A DNA stretch of 64,000 nt, from positions 496,001 through 560,000 of the forward strand of contig NZ_CP170508.1 in NCBI RefSeq assembly GCF_052055875.1. Direction: 5' to 3'. Shown one piece after another: positions 52,528 through 62,362 of the stretch. The DNA is from Methanosphaerula subterraneus. GTDB taxonomy: Archaea; Halobacteriota; Methanomicrobia; Methanomicrobiales; Methanospirillaceae. The notes under the pieces were generated by a model, which searched no databases, was not told where the DNA came from, and was given only the letters and a program-made list of their open reading frames with translations. Position 1 is the stretch's first letter. The number at the start of each line of letters is the position of its first letter. A program made the translations under genes and the position numbers.

Positions 52528-55356
52528 ATGAGATCTTCGTTTTTTCTGTATATTTTCTGTTCTCTGCTGCTCCTTTTGAGCAGCGTCCAGATTGTTTCAG
52601 CCGATGTGGGGTATGGGTACACTGGACAATGGAACGGAGTTGCCTCTGAAGGCGGGGAGCTCATCTTTCCATCTGGTGTCGCGGTGGACAGCGCCGGAAA
52701 TGTCTACGTCACCGATGTGGGTCACAACCAGATCCAGAGGTTCAATTCGACCGGCGGATTCATCATCAGCTGGGACGGTGCTGCCTCGGCAGGCGGACAA
52801 ATATTAAATCCATTTGGTGTCGCGGTGGACAGCGCCGGAAACGTCTACGTCGCCGACACCTGGAACAACCGGATCCAGAGGTTTACGTCGACCGGTGGAT
52901 TCATCACCAGCTGGAAAGGTTCTTCCTTGTCAGGCGGATATTTATTTAATTCATTAGGTGTCGCGGTGGACAGCGCCGGAAATGTCTACGTTGCCGATAC
53001 GTATAACAACCAGATCCAGAAGTTCACGTCGACCGGCGGATCCATCACCAGCTGGAAAGGTTCTGCCTTGGAAGGCGGACAATTATCTCGTCCCTATGGT
53101 GTCGCGGTGGACAGCGCCGGAAACGTCTACGTCGCCGATACAGATAACAACCAGATCCAGAAGTTCGATGCGACCGGCGGGTTCATCACCAGCTGGAACG
53201 GTGCTGCCTCGGCAGGCGGGAAGTTCAACAGTCCAAATGGTGTCACGGTGGACGGCGCCGGAAACGTCTACGTCGCCGATACGGGTAATAACCAGATTCA
53301 GAAGTTCAATTCGACCGGCGGATTCCTCCAGACCTGGGGCAATGACGGTCTGGAAGACCGCTCGCGAGACGGACAGTTCAATTATCCAGCTGGTGTCGCG
53401 GTGGACAGCGCCGGAAACGTCTACGTCGCCGATGCGGGAAACAACCGGATCCAGAAGTTCTCCCCGGTGACCACTCCGGTTGCAGACTTCACCGCGAACG
53501 TTACGACCGGGCCGGCGCCCCTGACGGTCGGTTTCACCGACATGTCTACTGAAGGGCCGACCACCTGGGCATGGACCTTTGGTGACGGGACCACCTCAGC
53601 AGTGCAGAACCCGGTGAAGCGTTTCGACACCCCCGGCGTCTACGATGTGTCCCTGAACGCCACCAACTATTCCATGGGTACTACCCTGAGCCGGACCGGT
53701 TATATCACGGTCCTCTCGAATCCGTCGCTCACCACGATCACCCCGGACTCCGGGATCGCCGACGGGCGGACCATTTTATTCACACTCACCGGTACAAGGT
53801 TCCTCGATCAGCCGGCCCGCCTGACGGTGAGCCTCACGAAGACCGGCCAGTCCCCGATCACTGCCGTGGTCTCGTCCTTGAATCAGACCACGATCAACGG
53901 TTCGTTCATCCTGCCGGCCGGCACTGCAACCGGAGCCTGGACGGTCCAGGTCACCAACGGTGACGGTCAGAGAGCCCGGATTCCGGATGCATTCCAGATC
54001 TCCATCCCGGAGTCGATAACGGGCATCACCGCAGGCTTCTACGCCATCGGCCATATCGGACAGGCCCCGTACTCAGTCCGGTTCCTGGACCAGTCGACCG
54101 GCTCGCCGACCGCCTGGCACTGGGACTTCGGAGACGGCACCACCTCGACCGAGCAGAGCCCGACCCATCTCTTCAACCGCACCGGTGCCTACACTGTGGC
54201 CCTGACTGCTTCGAACGACCTGGAGAGCGATACGGTCATCCAGTACCGGTGCATCATCGTGAACACGGTGCCGGCGGCCAACTTCACGGCCAATGCGACC
54301 GCCGGCAGGACGCCGTTCACGGTGGAGTTCACCGACCAGTCGACCGGAGCGACCGGGTACCAGTGGCAGTTCGGTGATGGTGCGACCTCGACCGAGCAGA
54401 ACCCGGTCCACACCTACACGACCCCCGGGTCGTACACCGTGACGCTGGTCGTCTCGGCTGCAGACTATGGCAGCGTCTTCGTCCAGAAGCCCGGGTACAT
54501 CACCGTCACCGACCCGCCGACCGTCGGGTTCTCGGCGAATGTGACGGCCGGCCTCTCCCCGCTCGCGGTGCAGTTCAACGAGTCGACGACCGGTTCAGTC
54601 CAGTACTTCTACTGGCAGTTCGGGGACCATACGACCTCGATGGAGCCGAACCCGGTGCATGTCTACGACACCGCCGGGAAGTACACCGTCTCCCTCCATG
54701 CGATCGGTTCGAACGGTACGCAGGTGAAGACGGTCGAGCAGTACATCAATGTCACCTCGCCGGTGACCCCAGTCCCCACAACGCCGGCACCGGTGAACAC
54801 CACGACGGTACCCACGACACTGGTTCCAACGAATACCACCGTGATCCCGACGGTCACAACGGTCGTACCGACCACCACGACACGTTCGTCCTACAATGGT
54901 CCGCACACCCTCCCCGGCCTCCTGCAGGCCGAGGACTATGACCTCGGCGGCGAGGGGATCGCCTACCACGACACCACGCCCGGCAACGCCGGCGGGGCAT
55001 ACCGCCACGATGATGTGGACATCGAGGTGATCGATACCGACGGCTCGCCGAATGTCGGCTGGATCCGTGCCGGCGAATGGCTGGCCTACACCGTGAACGT
55101 CGGCACCGCCGGCACCTATGACGCCGGGTTCCGGGTCGCATCCACTCACACCGGCTCAACTATCCAGGTGTATGTCGACGACGGAACGACCCCGGTCGCC
55201 ACCGTGACCGTCCCGAACACCGGCGACTGGCCGGTCTTCCAGACGGTGCAGGTACCGGTGACGCTGCCGGCCGGTACCCACCGGCTGAAGCTCATGTTCC
55301 CGGCCGACTATGTCAACATCAACTGGATCACCTTCGCCCCCCGGGGCGGGGTATAA
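52528..55356 (+). CDS. NHL-propeller, PKD and carbohydrate-binding surface protein
   Basis: A 942-residue secreted protein. Signal peptide (FFLYIFCSLLLLLSSVQIVS), six NHL repeats (about 30-310, GVAVDSAGNVYVADTxNNQI), a PKD domain (about 312-395), an IPT-like domain (about 396-490), three further PKD domains (about 500-750, e.g. WHWDFGDGTTSTEQSPTHLF), a Thr-rich linker, and a C-terminal CBM6-type sugar-binding domain (about 790-942: LLQAEDYDLGGEGIAYHD, then YDAGFRVASTHTGSTIQVYV). It carries a sugar-binding module where its minus-strand paralogues have a dockerin, so it probably attaches directly to polysaccharide. AT-rich DNA precedes the ATG. Confidence 0.87.
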   Translation: MRSSFFLYIFCSLLLLLSSVQIVSADVGYGYTGQWNGVASEGGELIFPSGVAVDSAGNVYVTDVGHNQIQRFNSTGGFIISWDGAASAGGQILNPFGVAVDSAGNVYVADTWNNRIQRFTSTGGFITSWKGSSLSGGYLFNSLGVAVDSAGNVYVADTYNNQIQKFTSTGGSITSWKGSALEGGQLSRPYGVAVDSAGNVYVADTDNNQIQKFDATGGFITSWNGAASAGGKFNSPNGVTVDGAGNVYVADTGNNQIQKFNSTGGFLQTWGNDGLEDRSRDGQFNYPAGVAVDSAGNVYVADAGNNRIQKFSPVTTPVADFTANVTTGPAPLTVGFTDMSTEGPTTWAWTFGDGTTSAVQNPVKRFDTPGVYDVSLNATNYSMGTTLSRTGYITVLSNPSLTTITPDSGIADGRTILFTLTGTRFLDQPARLTVSLTKTGQSPITAVVSSLNQTTINGSFILPAGTATGAWTVQVTNGDGQRARIPDAFQISIPESITGITAGFYAIGHIGQAPYSVRFLDQSTGSPTAWHWDFGDGTTSTEQSPTHLFNRTGAYTVALTASNDLESDTVIQYRCIIVNTVPAANFTANATAGRTPFTVEFTDQSTGATGYQWQFGDGATSTEQNPVHTYTTPGSYTVTLVVSAADYGSVFVQKPGYITVTDPPTVGFSANVTAGLSPLAVQFNESTTGSVQYFYWQFGDHTTSMEPNPVHVYDTAGKYTVSLHAIGSNGTQVKTVEQYINVTSPVTPVPTTPAPVNTTTVPTTLVPTNTTVIPTVTTVVPTTTTRSSYNGPHTLPGLLQAEDYDLGGEGIAYHDTTPGNAGGAYRHDDVDIEVIDTDGSPNVGWIRAGEWLAYTVNVGTAGTYDAGFRVASTHTGSTIQVYVDDGTTPVATVTVPNTGDWPVFQTVQVPVTLPAGTHRLKLMFPADYVNINWITFAPRGGV

Positions 55357-55445
55357 TCTCCTCTTTTTAAGATACGGTGGCATAGAAGAAGATTGCCGGA
55401 CTGACCGATAGTCTGCTGCCGGCGTGACCACGTTCTGACAGGGAC

Positions 55446-55682
55446 TCAGAGAAGCCCGTGGTCCCGCAATAAATCATCAAGCGGTCTATAATTTCCAGCC
55501 CTGATATCCGCCTCTGCCTCTTTCAACTCTTCCTCCTCTTCGGCAGAGAGCGGCTCATCATCCACTGCCATCGTGATCAGGCGCTCTACGATATCGTTGA
55601 AGGTCTCACGGGGATGGTTCCTGAGCCCCGCAAGCCTGGCCTTTGTTGCCACCTCCAGCCTGATCGTCTGACTGGTTGCCAT
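55446..55682 (-). CDS. Orphan ribbon-helix-helix type antitoxin
   Basis: A 78-residue protein. The N-terminal strand plus helices (TSQTIRLEVATKARLAGLRN, then HPRETFNDIVERLI) suit a ribbon-helix-helix DNA-binding antitoxin of the VapB/RelB kind, and the acidic tail (SAEEEEELKEAEADI) would bind a toxin. ATG 55682 follows AGGAGT. No RelE- or PIN-type toxin follows before the end of the convergent surface gene, so the toxin is lost or elsewhere. The upstream flank joins directly to a HIT gene fragment. Confidence 0.75.
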   Translation of the reverse strand: MATSQTIRLEVATKARLAGLRNHPRETFNDIVERLITMAVDDEPLSAEEEEELKEAEADIRAGNYRPLDDLLRDHGLL

Positions 55683-55740
55683 ACTCCTGTAGTATCCCGC
55701 TGGATACCGGTATTCTTTTCGATTGTGACGGCCGGCCCCG

Positions 55741-55797
55741 GAGTGAGACCTCCTCAACTGCCGGCCGGCAGAACGGACACGCTCTCATCCCCGCCAT
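55741..55797 (-). pseudogene. N-terminal fragment of a HIT gene
   Basis: The first 19 or so codons (MAGMRACPFCRPAVEEVSLR) match the start of the HIT gene at 47.5 kb, then unrelated sequence leads into the antitoxin gene. The start overlaps the end of the HNH gene, as in an HNH-HIT operon. Confidence 0.8.
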
Positions 55798-56446
55798 TCG
55801 TCGAACCCCCGGATGTCGATCAGGTACTCGCACTTCTCGATCAGATGGTCGATCCCCTCCCCTAATAGATTGTTCGCGCCGGCCTCTCCGCCGGTCAGGG
55901 AGACGGCGATCTCCTGTCTGAACCGGTGCGGGTACGCCTGGTCGAGGAGGGTCCAGGAGCCGGTGATCTCCTCGGACCTGGCTTCGATCAGGGCCGGGCC
56001 GGGGATCTGCGCTCTCTTCCGTGCGTTCACGTGCTTCTCGGCCGGCAGCAGGTTCCAGAGCTGGTTGTTCCTCCAGAGGGAGAACGGGATCGCATGGTCG
56101 ATGTGGAGGTCCTGCGGGGTCCGGATCGCTTTCCCGGTCCAGACGCATTCGAGCGAGCCGGCCGAGGCGAACCGGTCCAGGTACACCTTTCTGGCATCCT
56201 GGATCGAGCGTTCGGTCTCGGGGACGGTGCGGAGCCGCTCGAGCACCAGCTCGGGGGTGACCGCCCCGGACCGGTCGGCGCCGGCGGAGAACTTCGCCCA
56301 CCGGTACAGGATCGAGTCCTCGCCCGAGAGGAAGCTGCCGAGGTACTGGAAGACCGCGAAGAGCTCCCGGCTGAAGGTGAAGGTGCCGGCATGGCGGATC
56401 AGGTACTGCTGGTCGATGGGGAGGCCGGGCGGGAACCGGGAGCCGG
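55785..56446 (-). CDS. HNH endonuclease, 5'-truncated
   Basis: An open frame of about 220 codons encoding an HNH nuclease. The motif is ECVWTGKAI followed by LHIDHAIPFSLWRNNQLWNL and LPAEKHVNARK (His of IDHAIP, Asn of NNQLWN, His of KHVNARK). The frame extends upstream (LIRHAGTFTFSRELFAVFQY, then FLSGEDSILYRWAKF) as good coding sequence until about 56446, where it abuts an opposite-strand zinc-ribbon fragment. No convincing start exists there, so the 5' end is lost. A start inside (e.g. near 56246) might still give a short HNH protein. The end is IDIRGFDEWRG. Confidence 0.75.
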
Positions 56447-56631
56447 CTGCCGTCCAGGTCCTGCCCGATGCAATCCCGCTCGGCGAGGTTGAGCCGGTCG
56501 ATGCCGGCCTGGTCGGGCGGTGCTCGGTCTGCGGGCTCCAGGCGGCGACGTACGACCACGCCGGCAGCGGGACGGCGATCTGTTCGGTGTGCTATGAGAA
56601 GCTGGTGCGGGAGCAGATGGATATTCGGTAG
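56447..56631 (+). pseudogene. C-terminal fragment of a zinc-ribbon gene
   Basis: From GCCGTCCAGGTCCTGCCCG onward it matches the last 60 codons of the zinc-ribbon gene ending at 41930 (GRCSVCGLQAATYDHAGSGT, then CYEKLVREQ). The upstream half is missing; the junction is with the truncated HNH gene in head-to-head orientation. Confidence 0.85.
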
Positions 56632-56827
56632 GGGGTGGTGTGGGTGAGGCGGAAAGCGACCGGGTTGAGGGTGGCGCCGATGATCGCCGGCACGATCATC
56701 CTGTGGATGTATCTGAGATGACAACACGAGAGAATGTGTATTGAGAGTAAGGTTTTTTTTATCGGTTGAGCCTGTGACTATCAGTCTCATAGACGTTGAA
56801 GGACGATCTCAAAATGGAAAAAGAAAT

Positions 56828-59800
56828 TTATATTGCAGTCTTCGTCGCTCCGCCATGCTCTGTTACTCGAGGCCGGCATCGAACTTTTACTGCCTCGTGC
56901 ATAAAAAGAGGATCCGACGCCTCTCTTGACCAGACATAGGCCTCTCCTGTCGCGAGTTGCGCCATCTTCTCAGCAGTCAGAGTCTGGAGCGAGGCATTCG
57001 CTTTTTGAATATGTTTGAGCCACGACGGCGAGTTGAATTTGTGCATAATTATCTGGGTTGAGAGTTCAATGAGTTGAATTGGAACCGATGGAGGGTCTTG
57101 ACTTGCAACAAGGATACTCGTTCCTTTGTGACGCATCTCTCGAACCATCTCAACAAGGCCTGCAATTAAATCAGGGTTTTCGATATACTTGTGAGCTTCA
57201 TCAAAGACTACCAGTTTATTGAAGGGTCCAGCGTTTGAACGTGCCCCTGCACAAAGGTTTAAGATGACCGCGAAAAGCCCAAGCGCTTCGTCCTTCTCGA
57301 TAAACTCATCACGAAGGTCCACAATGACCAGACGACCTGGTTGGAAGACAGAGCGAAGTGAGACCTCATCATCGATGAAATCGACTACTAGATCAAGTCT
57401 GGACCGAGCTGTCGTTTTAATGTGGTCGGGCATCACCGAGTTCTCAATCTCTGATCGAAGTTTATCAAGCGTAAGATCATTGCGCAAACGCTTTAGGATC
57501 AACATCAATTGCTTGATATAGAGAGACTGATTTCCCACAGCACCCATTAAAAATTTCCAGTCACTGGGTTGGAGTTCCGAAGCTGAAAATGTGAGTGGAT
57601 GAACCGTTATTCCAGGAAACTCTCTCTCACGTTCCTCAACTTTCGCTCTCGGGACAAGAAGAACAACATCCGATAGTCCTTGAGGCAGTGCGGAATAGCG
57701 TTCCTTTAATTTGTTGATCTGACCATCATCCTGGTTAGGTCTAATCATTGACAGAAATTCCGGTGTGTAGTCCATGGTCTGGCTGTAATGAAAAATTACT
57801 GTTGTCAGAGGCCTGGGTAATTGATTAATGTGAGGAATTGATGCAACGGCCATCTCGACGATGCTTCCGAGAGTATAACTCTTGCCTCCCCCCTGAACCC
57901 CAAAGAGGCTGATCGTATGGGTTTGGTTCAAGTCAAGTGCTATCGTTCGACCCATACTCTCACCAAAAATCCCATACTGAAGGGAAGTGTCCTTAGTGAC
58001 ACCAAGCAAAACATTGTATGATGCGGACGATATATCAGTGCTCTTGCATGGTGTCTCAACCTGATTATATTCATCAGTCGGCAGAGGCTCTGGGAAGACC
58101 TCTACCTGTCGATCAATCCCCACTTTATTTTCCTTCGTTACCTCATCAATTGGTTGATCACTATCTGTCCCCTTCATTCCCTCATTGGTAAGGACTACTT
58201 CAGGATCAGGAGTAGGTTTTTCAATCCCTAGTTCTTCCAGCTTTTCAGGTAGGCCTGGAAATGATTCTTCGGCACGATGTACAATGGAATCCCAGTCCAC
58301 CGTTCGGTCCGTTCGAGGGCTTAAGAACGCTGCAGAAGTGATTACAGACGTCGAAAAGGGTTCTACTTTCACAGGTTCCAAAAAGTCTGACGACTCTTCC
58401 TTATTCACAATAACAGTTGGAGGTCTTCGTTCCTCTACTGCGGCGCAAAGGAGTTCATCAATTAGTTTGCGGCCGATCCGGTGGAATTCCACCCCATCTT
58501 CCACTTCTGGTTCACTCTGTCCAGACCATTGAAAATCAAAGATGATCGCACTTTTGGAGAAATTTAGGGAATACCCTCCTTCAAGGATCTCAAGCATGAG
58601 ACGTGCTTCATCAGACGCATCTTTCGAGATCAGATCGTACCTCTCTGCACGAGATAGATAGAATTCAAGGAGAACGGCGAGTTCTTTTACTTTGATTGCG
58701 TGATCTGGCCTTTTCTTATCTTGACTCTCAATGCCGAAATTTTCTTTGATCACTTTCTCGCTTTGAGATATTTGATCAATGGCATGACGTCGAAGAGATG
58801 CGTAGGCGCTCAAGTTACCCACAGAATTATAGTTTTTCACTTCGACTAAACGACATGTGATGGTCTTATGTTTCGGATCAAGATCAAATACCGCGAGATC
58901 AGTACGTTTAAGCGAGACAAAAGAATCAATCGTGTTTGCCGTATTCCTACTTGAAGTAAAGAGATCGATATGAGCGTCAAGAGGGACCACAATCTGATTC
59001 GTAAAAGCGCCCTGTCGTATCAGGAAAAGTCGAGCAAGAGCAAGCCCAAATGCTTCAGCCTGTTGGTTGGGTGATGCGATCAATTTCAGTGCAAGTCGAC
59101 CGGACAAGGCACGAAGTTGATCGATCAGCACCGTCATCGTATCATCATCGGTGGATAATCCGTAATCCCTAAGCACCGGGGATGCCATTATTCGAAGTTC
59201 ATCGATAGATCGGGAAGTGACAAAAAGGCGGTGACCAAGACTACTGGTAACATCCGGATTAAAATCAATGAGATAATCAGGTTTGTTATCCTGAGGTGGA
59301 TGGTCATAGAACTCGATTCCCATGTGCCGGTCAAGAGTAATCACCCAATCGCTAGATTCATGGATCTCATGTATCAACGCTCGACGTTTGTCGTCAAGGG
59401 AGAGAGTGACCAGAGGAAGTAAGCGAGGATCATAATTACCTGTCACAACAACTGCAGTTGCATTGGAGATAACCTGTCCAAGAGATGTAAGGTTATACTG
59501 AGTTTCCTCTGCCCCCGGTATTGATAATAGGGAGCTTCCATGTTTTGGGATTCTCTCCCAAAAAACACCGGTCTCGTCATGGAACGTTGTGTTAAACTCC
59601 TGAAGAAGTCCATATAATGGTGCGATATGTGGGGATGGAGAGGAAGCAATTGCCTCCAATTTACCTGGAGGAAAAAGGTCAAAGGCAATAGTCAAATGAG
59701 CGGTTCTTCGATCGAGTTGAGTACTGAACTCTTCAACACCTTTTACGGCAAGGGCGAGTTTGGTCCGAAGATGAGTCTCCATCGGTGCTGAGAAGTCGTC

Positions 59801-62362
59801 CGCTACATCAGAGAGGGTTGACCCAGGAGGGGGACTTTGGAGGTCAAAGAGAGATTCTCCTACCTCTGCGGCAGCAGGATCAAGGGCATACATCCGAATG
59901 TCGTATCGAAGATCGGAGAGCTCCTTCTCCTTTTGGAGCTCACAAAGCGCACCGGCAAGGAGGCCACCTTTCCCCGGATTAAAAACATTGACCGTTAGAG
60001 TTGAGATATATGGGTGCTGCAGGATGTAACGCTTGATTCGAGAAGCAAGATACGCGCCGTCGATCAAGGTCCCTGAATACGCCGGTTCAGGCATCTCCAG
60101 GTGGGCGCAAAGAGAAGCGAAGAGACCCCGGGGATCAGGCTCATCGGGTGCACCATAGACGGCCCAGAACATTGTCAGATTATCGATGAAGATCATTGCT
60201 CCACTATCCGCACTCGGCACGACCACTGGTGCATGAAGTGGAGAGAAACTACCTTTCAAAGTGTCCAATGTCTGCTGAATCCACGCTTTGTAATCAGAAG
60301 CCGCTTCATTCATCCATTGATGACCAAGGGATGACCAGACCGCAAACCAAACTGCTCGGAGTGGATGGATTGGTGAAACGAGCACCAGATGGTGTTCTTC
60401 CCCCCCACGATCACAGATCGAGATACCGATAGTATCCATCCGGAGCAAGTTTTCCAGGTCATGGTACCGAGTAGACGACATCTCGCGTTCAGACTGGATT
60501 GCCTGCAAGATCTCTATTAGAACAGCACGATACGAAGAGGCATATTCATTCACTATCTCATGGTTTTGAGAGAAGTCAAAGGCTTGTGAAACGAGTTTTC
60601 GTTCATCACAGAGCACCATCTCTTTATACCGAGCACGAGCTTCCTTGAGCAAAGGGGTGCTTGGATATACAGGGAGTTGCATGTCTTCTGCTTCGATTTT
60701 ACTAATCCCCTCGGAGTTGATTCGAAGCCTCCATGAGACTGTATCAACTGGTGCTTCAAGTATCTCTAGTTCAAACCCTTTTAGATGAGGATTAACGGGG
60801 ATATGGACCTTCTGATACCCACGGTATTTCACCGCGATCAATGCCGGGTCACCCGATCGCCGGATCTTCTTATCCGACCAATCGATCTTGGGATCAATCA
60901 CATCTCCGGGAGTCACATCTTTTGATGCACCTCTGCTCATCATCTCTAGCTGAATATGGGTGAGACTTGGATATTGCTGGTAAGACCGCTGTTTCGGATC
61001 CTCTTCTTCATCGCTGTCCGTGACAACCATAAACAGGTCACTCTCATTTGGTGACCGATTGGATTGGTAAGATTGGTTCGTTTCCCAATCTATCTTCATA
61101 TTTTTCTCATCTACGAGCGGGATCGGTTTGTTGTTTTCGTTATATGCTAATACACGGATGTAGTGCCATCCGGCTTTCCAGTCAATATTTTTAAGGCGAT
61201 CAAAAGGTATCTTTTGGGGTTTGGTATTGTTCACCCACTTGCTCTTTTTCCGGATAAGGCCGATTGGCCCGTCTTCAACAGAGATGACCTCGGCAGCGAA
61301 TTTGTTAAGACCAGAGATATTTGCAGGAGCTGGTTGTACCCTAAAAGTAACCGCAAATCGAGGTGAATTTCCTTTTCCGATATAAAGAGTCTGTTGAGAG
61401 GCCTCATCTCCATCGGTGTGACCTCCGCTGTGATTTGATGGAAGATCGATCAAAACATCGTGGATAAAGGCCTTACCCTGGCATTCTCCCTTGTCCTTGA
61501 AACGCCAATTATGGAAGGAGAACTTCCATGCGGATTGATCATTAGCTATCCGAGCACACCACTCATATGGATCTATTAATCCGATTTTGTTCAAGAATTC
61601 TGCTAACTCCTTCTCAAACTGGGCGTCGACAAGTTCTAGATCTAAAACCCTTAAAATCACGCTCTTAGCTGAGAGGGGTTCGGTCAACCGACTGACTACT
61701 TCTATATTGATTGAGAGTCGACCCTTCACATTAAGAAGATTCTTGAGAAGTTCGAAATCTGGGATCAGGCCGATTGTGAACAATGATGCTCCAACCACCT
61801 CCAGATCGTATCCATTTTTCTGGATGGTGAGAAGCCAACGGACCTGTGACGGAAGGTCGGCATATTTCCAGCCCTCAATTGTTGTGAGAATCTCGGAGAC
61901 AGATGTTCTGATCTCTTGTGGAAAATCCTGGAGGAGACGCTCACGGATTTTTCCATATACATCTCCCACATTGATCTTTTCAAAGGTCGATTCCCCGAAG
62001 GAGTCTTCCGCTGACGCTTGGACCCCATTAGGAATGAAGACAAGAAGAGGTGGTCGAAGGGCCCCATCAGCCCGAGGATTTCTTAATTCGACCAGTTTCG
62101 TACCCGAGACGGCGAAATCCCGTGGAATTTCAGGAAGAGAGCCATCATCGAGGATGACCATCGAGGCACCTGGAACCTCATCACGAAGATTCTCGCAAAG
62201 TTTTATCGCTACCTCGATATCGAGATCGTCGCAACGGAAGCAGTGCCCATCCTGCTGGTTCTCTATCTTCATCATGACCAGTTTTTGTAAAATAGGGCGG
62301 ATCTCTCTCTCAAGCTCCGTGAATAGTTCACTCTGTGTAATTTTTACTAGTCCTCTGGTCAT
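56828..62362 (-). CDS. Giant HerA/FtsK-like ATPase with possible internal nuclease
   Basis: An 1844-residue protein. The C-terminal part (about 1455-1844) is a HerA/FtsK-type ATPase: Walker A SLFGVQGGGKSYTLGS (about 1487), Walker B FNKLVVFDEAHKYI (about 1714), sensor-like TSILVASQDPPSVP and a final arginine-rich segment. Around 1150-1190, RTDLAVFDLD then CRLVEVKNY has the spacing of a PD-(D/E)xK nuclease (Asp ... Glu-x-Lys). The first 1100 residues are unrecognised. The architecture resembles DptH of phosphorothioate-linked restriction, or ATP-binding subunits of methylation-associated defence (MAD8-like). I cannot decide between these. It overlaps the upstream gene by 4 bases (ATGA), so the two form one operon. 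Confidence 0.8.
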   Translation of the reverse strand: MTRGLVKITQSELFTELEREIRPILQKLVMMKIENQQDGHCFRCDDLDIEVAIKLCENLRDEVPGASMVILDDGSLPEIPRDFAVSGTKLVELRNPRADGALRPPLLVFIPNGVQASAEDSFGESTFEKINVGDVYGKIRERLLQDFPQEIRTSVSEILTTIEGWKYADLPSQVRWLLTIQKNGYDLEVVGASLFTIGLIPDFELLKNLLNVKGRLSINIEVVSRLTEPLSAKSVILRVLDLELVDAQFEKELAEFLNKIGLIDPYEWCARIANDQSAWKFSFHNWRFKDKGECQGKAFIHDVLIDLPSNHSGGHTDGDEASQQTLYIGKGNSPRFAVTFRVQPAPANISGLNKFAAEVISVEDGPIGLIRKKSKWVNNTKPQKIPFDRLKNIDWKAGWHYIRVLAYNENNKPIPLVDEKNMKIDWETNQSYQSNRSPNESDLFMVVTDSDEEEDPKQRSYQQYPSLTHIQLEMMSRGASKDVTPGDVIDPKIDWSDKKIRRSGDPALIAVKYRGYQKVHIPVNPHLKGFELEILEAPVDTVSWRLRINSEGISKIEAEDMQLPVYPSTPLLKEARARYKEMVLCDERKLVSQAFDFSQNHEIVNEYASSYRAVLIEILQAIQSEREMSSTRYHDLENLLRMDTIGISICDRGGEEHHLVLVSPIHPLRAVWFAVWSSLGHQWMNEAASDYKAWIQQTLDTLKGSFSPLHAPVVVPSADSGAMIFIDNLTMFWAVYGAPDEPDPRGLFASLCAHLEMPEPAYSGTLIDGAYLASRIKRYILQHPYISTLTVNVFNPGKGGLLAGALCELQKEKELSDLRYDIRMYALDPAAAEVGESLFDLQSPPPGSTLSDVADDFSAPMETHLRTKLALAVKGVEEFSTQLDRRTAHLTIAFDLFPPGKLEAIASSPSPHIAPLYGLLQEFNTTFHDETGVFWERIPKHGSSLLSIPGAEETQYNLTSLGQVISNATAVVVTGNYDPRLLPLVTLSLDDKRRALIHEIHESSDWVITLDRHMGIEFYDHPPQDNKPDYLIDFNPDVTSSLGHRLFVTSRSIDELRIMASPVLRDYGLSTDDDTMTVLIDQLRALSGRLALKLIASPNQQAEAFGLALARLFLIRQGAFTNQIVVPLDAHIDLFTSSRNTANTIDSFVSLKRTDLAVFDLDPKHKTITCRLVEVKNYNSVGNLSAYASLRRHAIDQISQSEKVIKENFGIESQDKKRPDHAIKVKELAVLLEFYLSRAERYDLISKDASDEARLMLEILEGGYSLNFSKSAIIFDFQWSGQSEPEVEDGVEFHRIGRKLIDELLCAAVEERRPPTVIVNKEESSDFLEPVKVEPFSTSVITSAAFLSPRTDRTVDWDSIVHRAEESFPGLPEKLEELGIEKPTPDPEVVLTNEGMKGTDSDQPIDEVTKENKVGIDRQVEVFPEPLPTDEYNQVETPCKSTDISSASYNVLLGVTKDTSLQYGIFGESMGRTIALDLNQTHTISLFGVQGGGKSYTLGSIVEMAVASIPHINQLPRPLTTVIFHYSQTMDYTPEFLSMIRPNQDDGQINKLKERYSALPQGLSDVVLLVPRAKVEEREREFPGITVHPLTFSASELQPSDWKFLMGAVGNQSLYIKQLMLILKRLRNDLTLDKLRSEIENSVMPDHIKTTARSRLDLVVDFIDDEVSLRSVFQPGRLVIVDLRDEFIEKDEALGLFAVILNLCAGARSNAGPFNKLVVFDEAHKYIENPDLIAGLVEMVREMRHKGTSILVASQDPPSVPIQLIELSTQIIMHKFNSPSWLKHIQKANASLQTLTAEKMAQLATGEAYVWSREASDPLFMHEAVKVRCRPRVTEHGGATKTAI

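Noticed and set aside
42046..62362. SIR2-HerA two-gene defence system
   Set aside because: The SIR2 gene and the HerA-like ATPase are 12 kb apart, on opposite strands, and each has a different neighbour, so they should not be paired.
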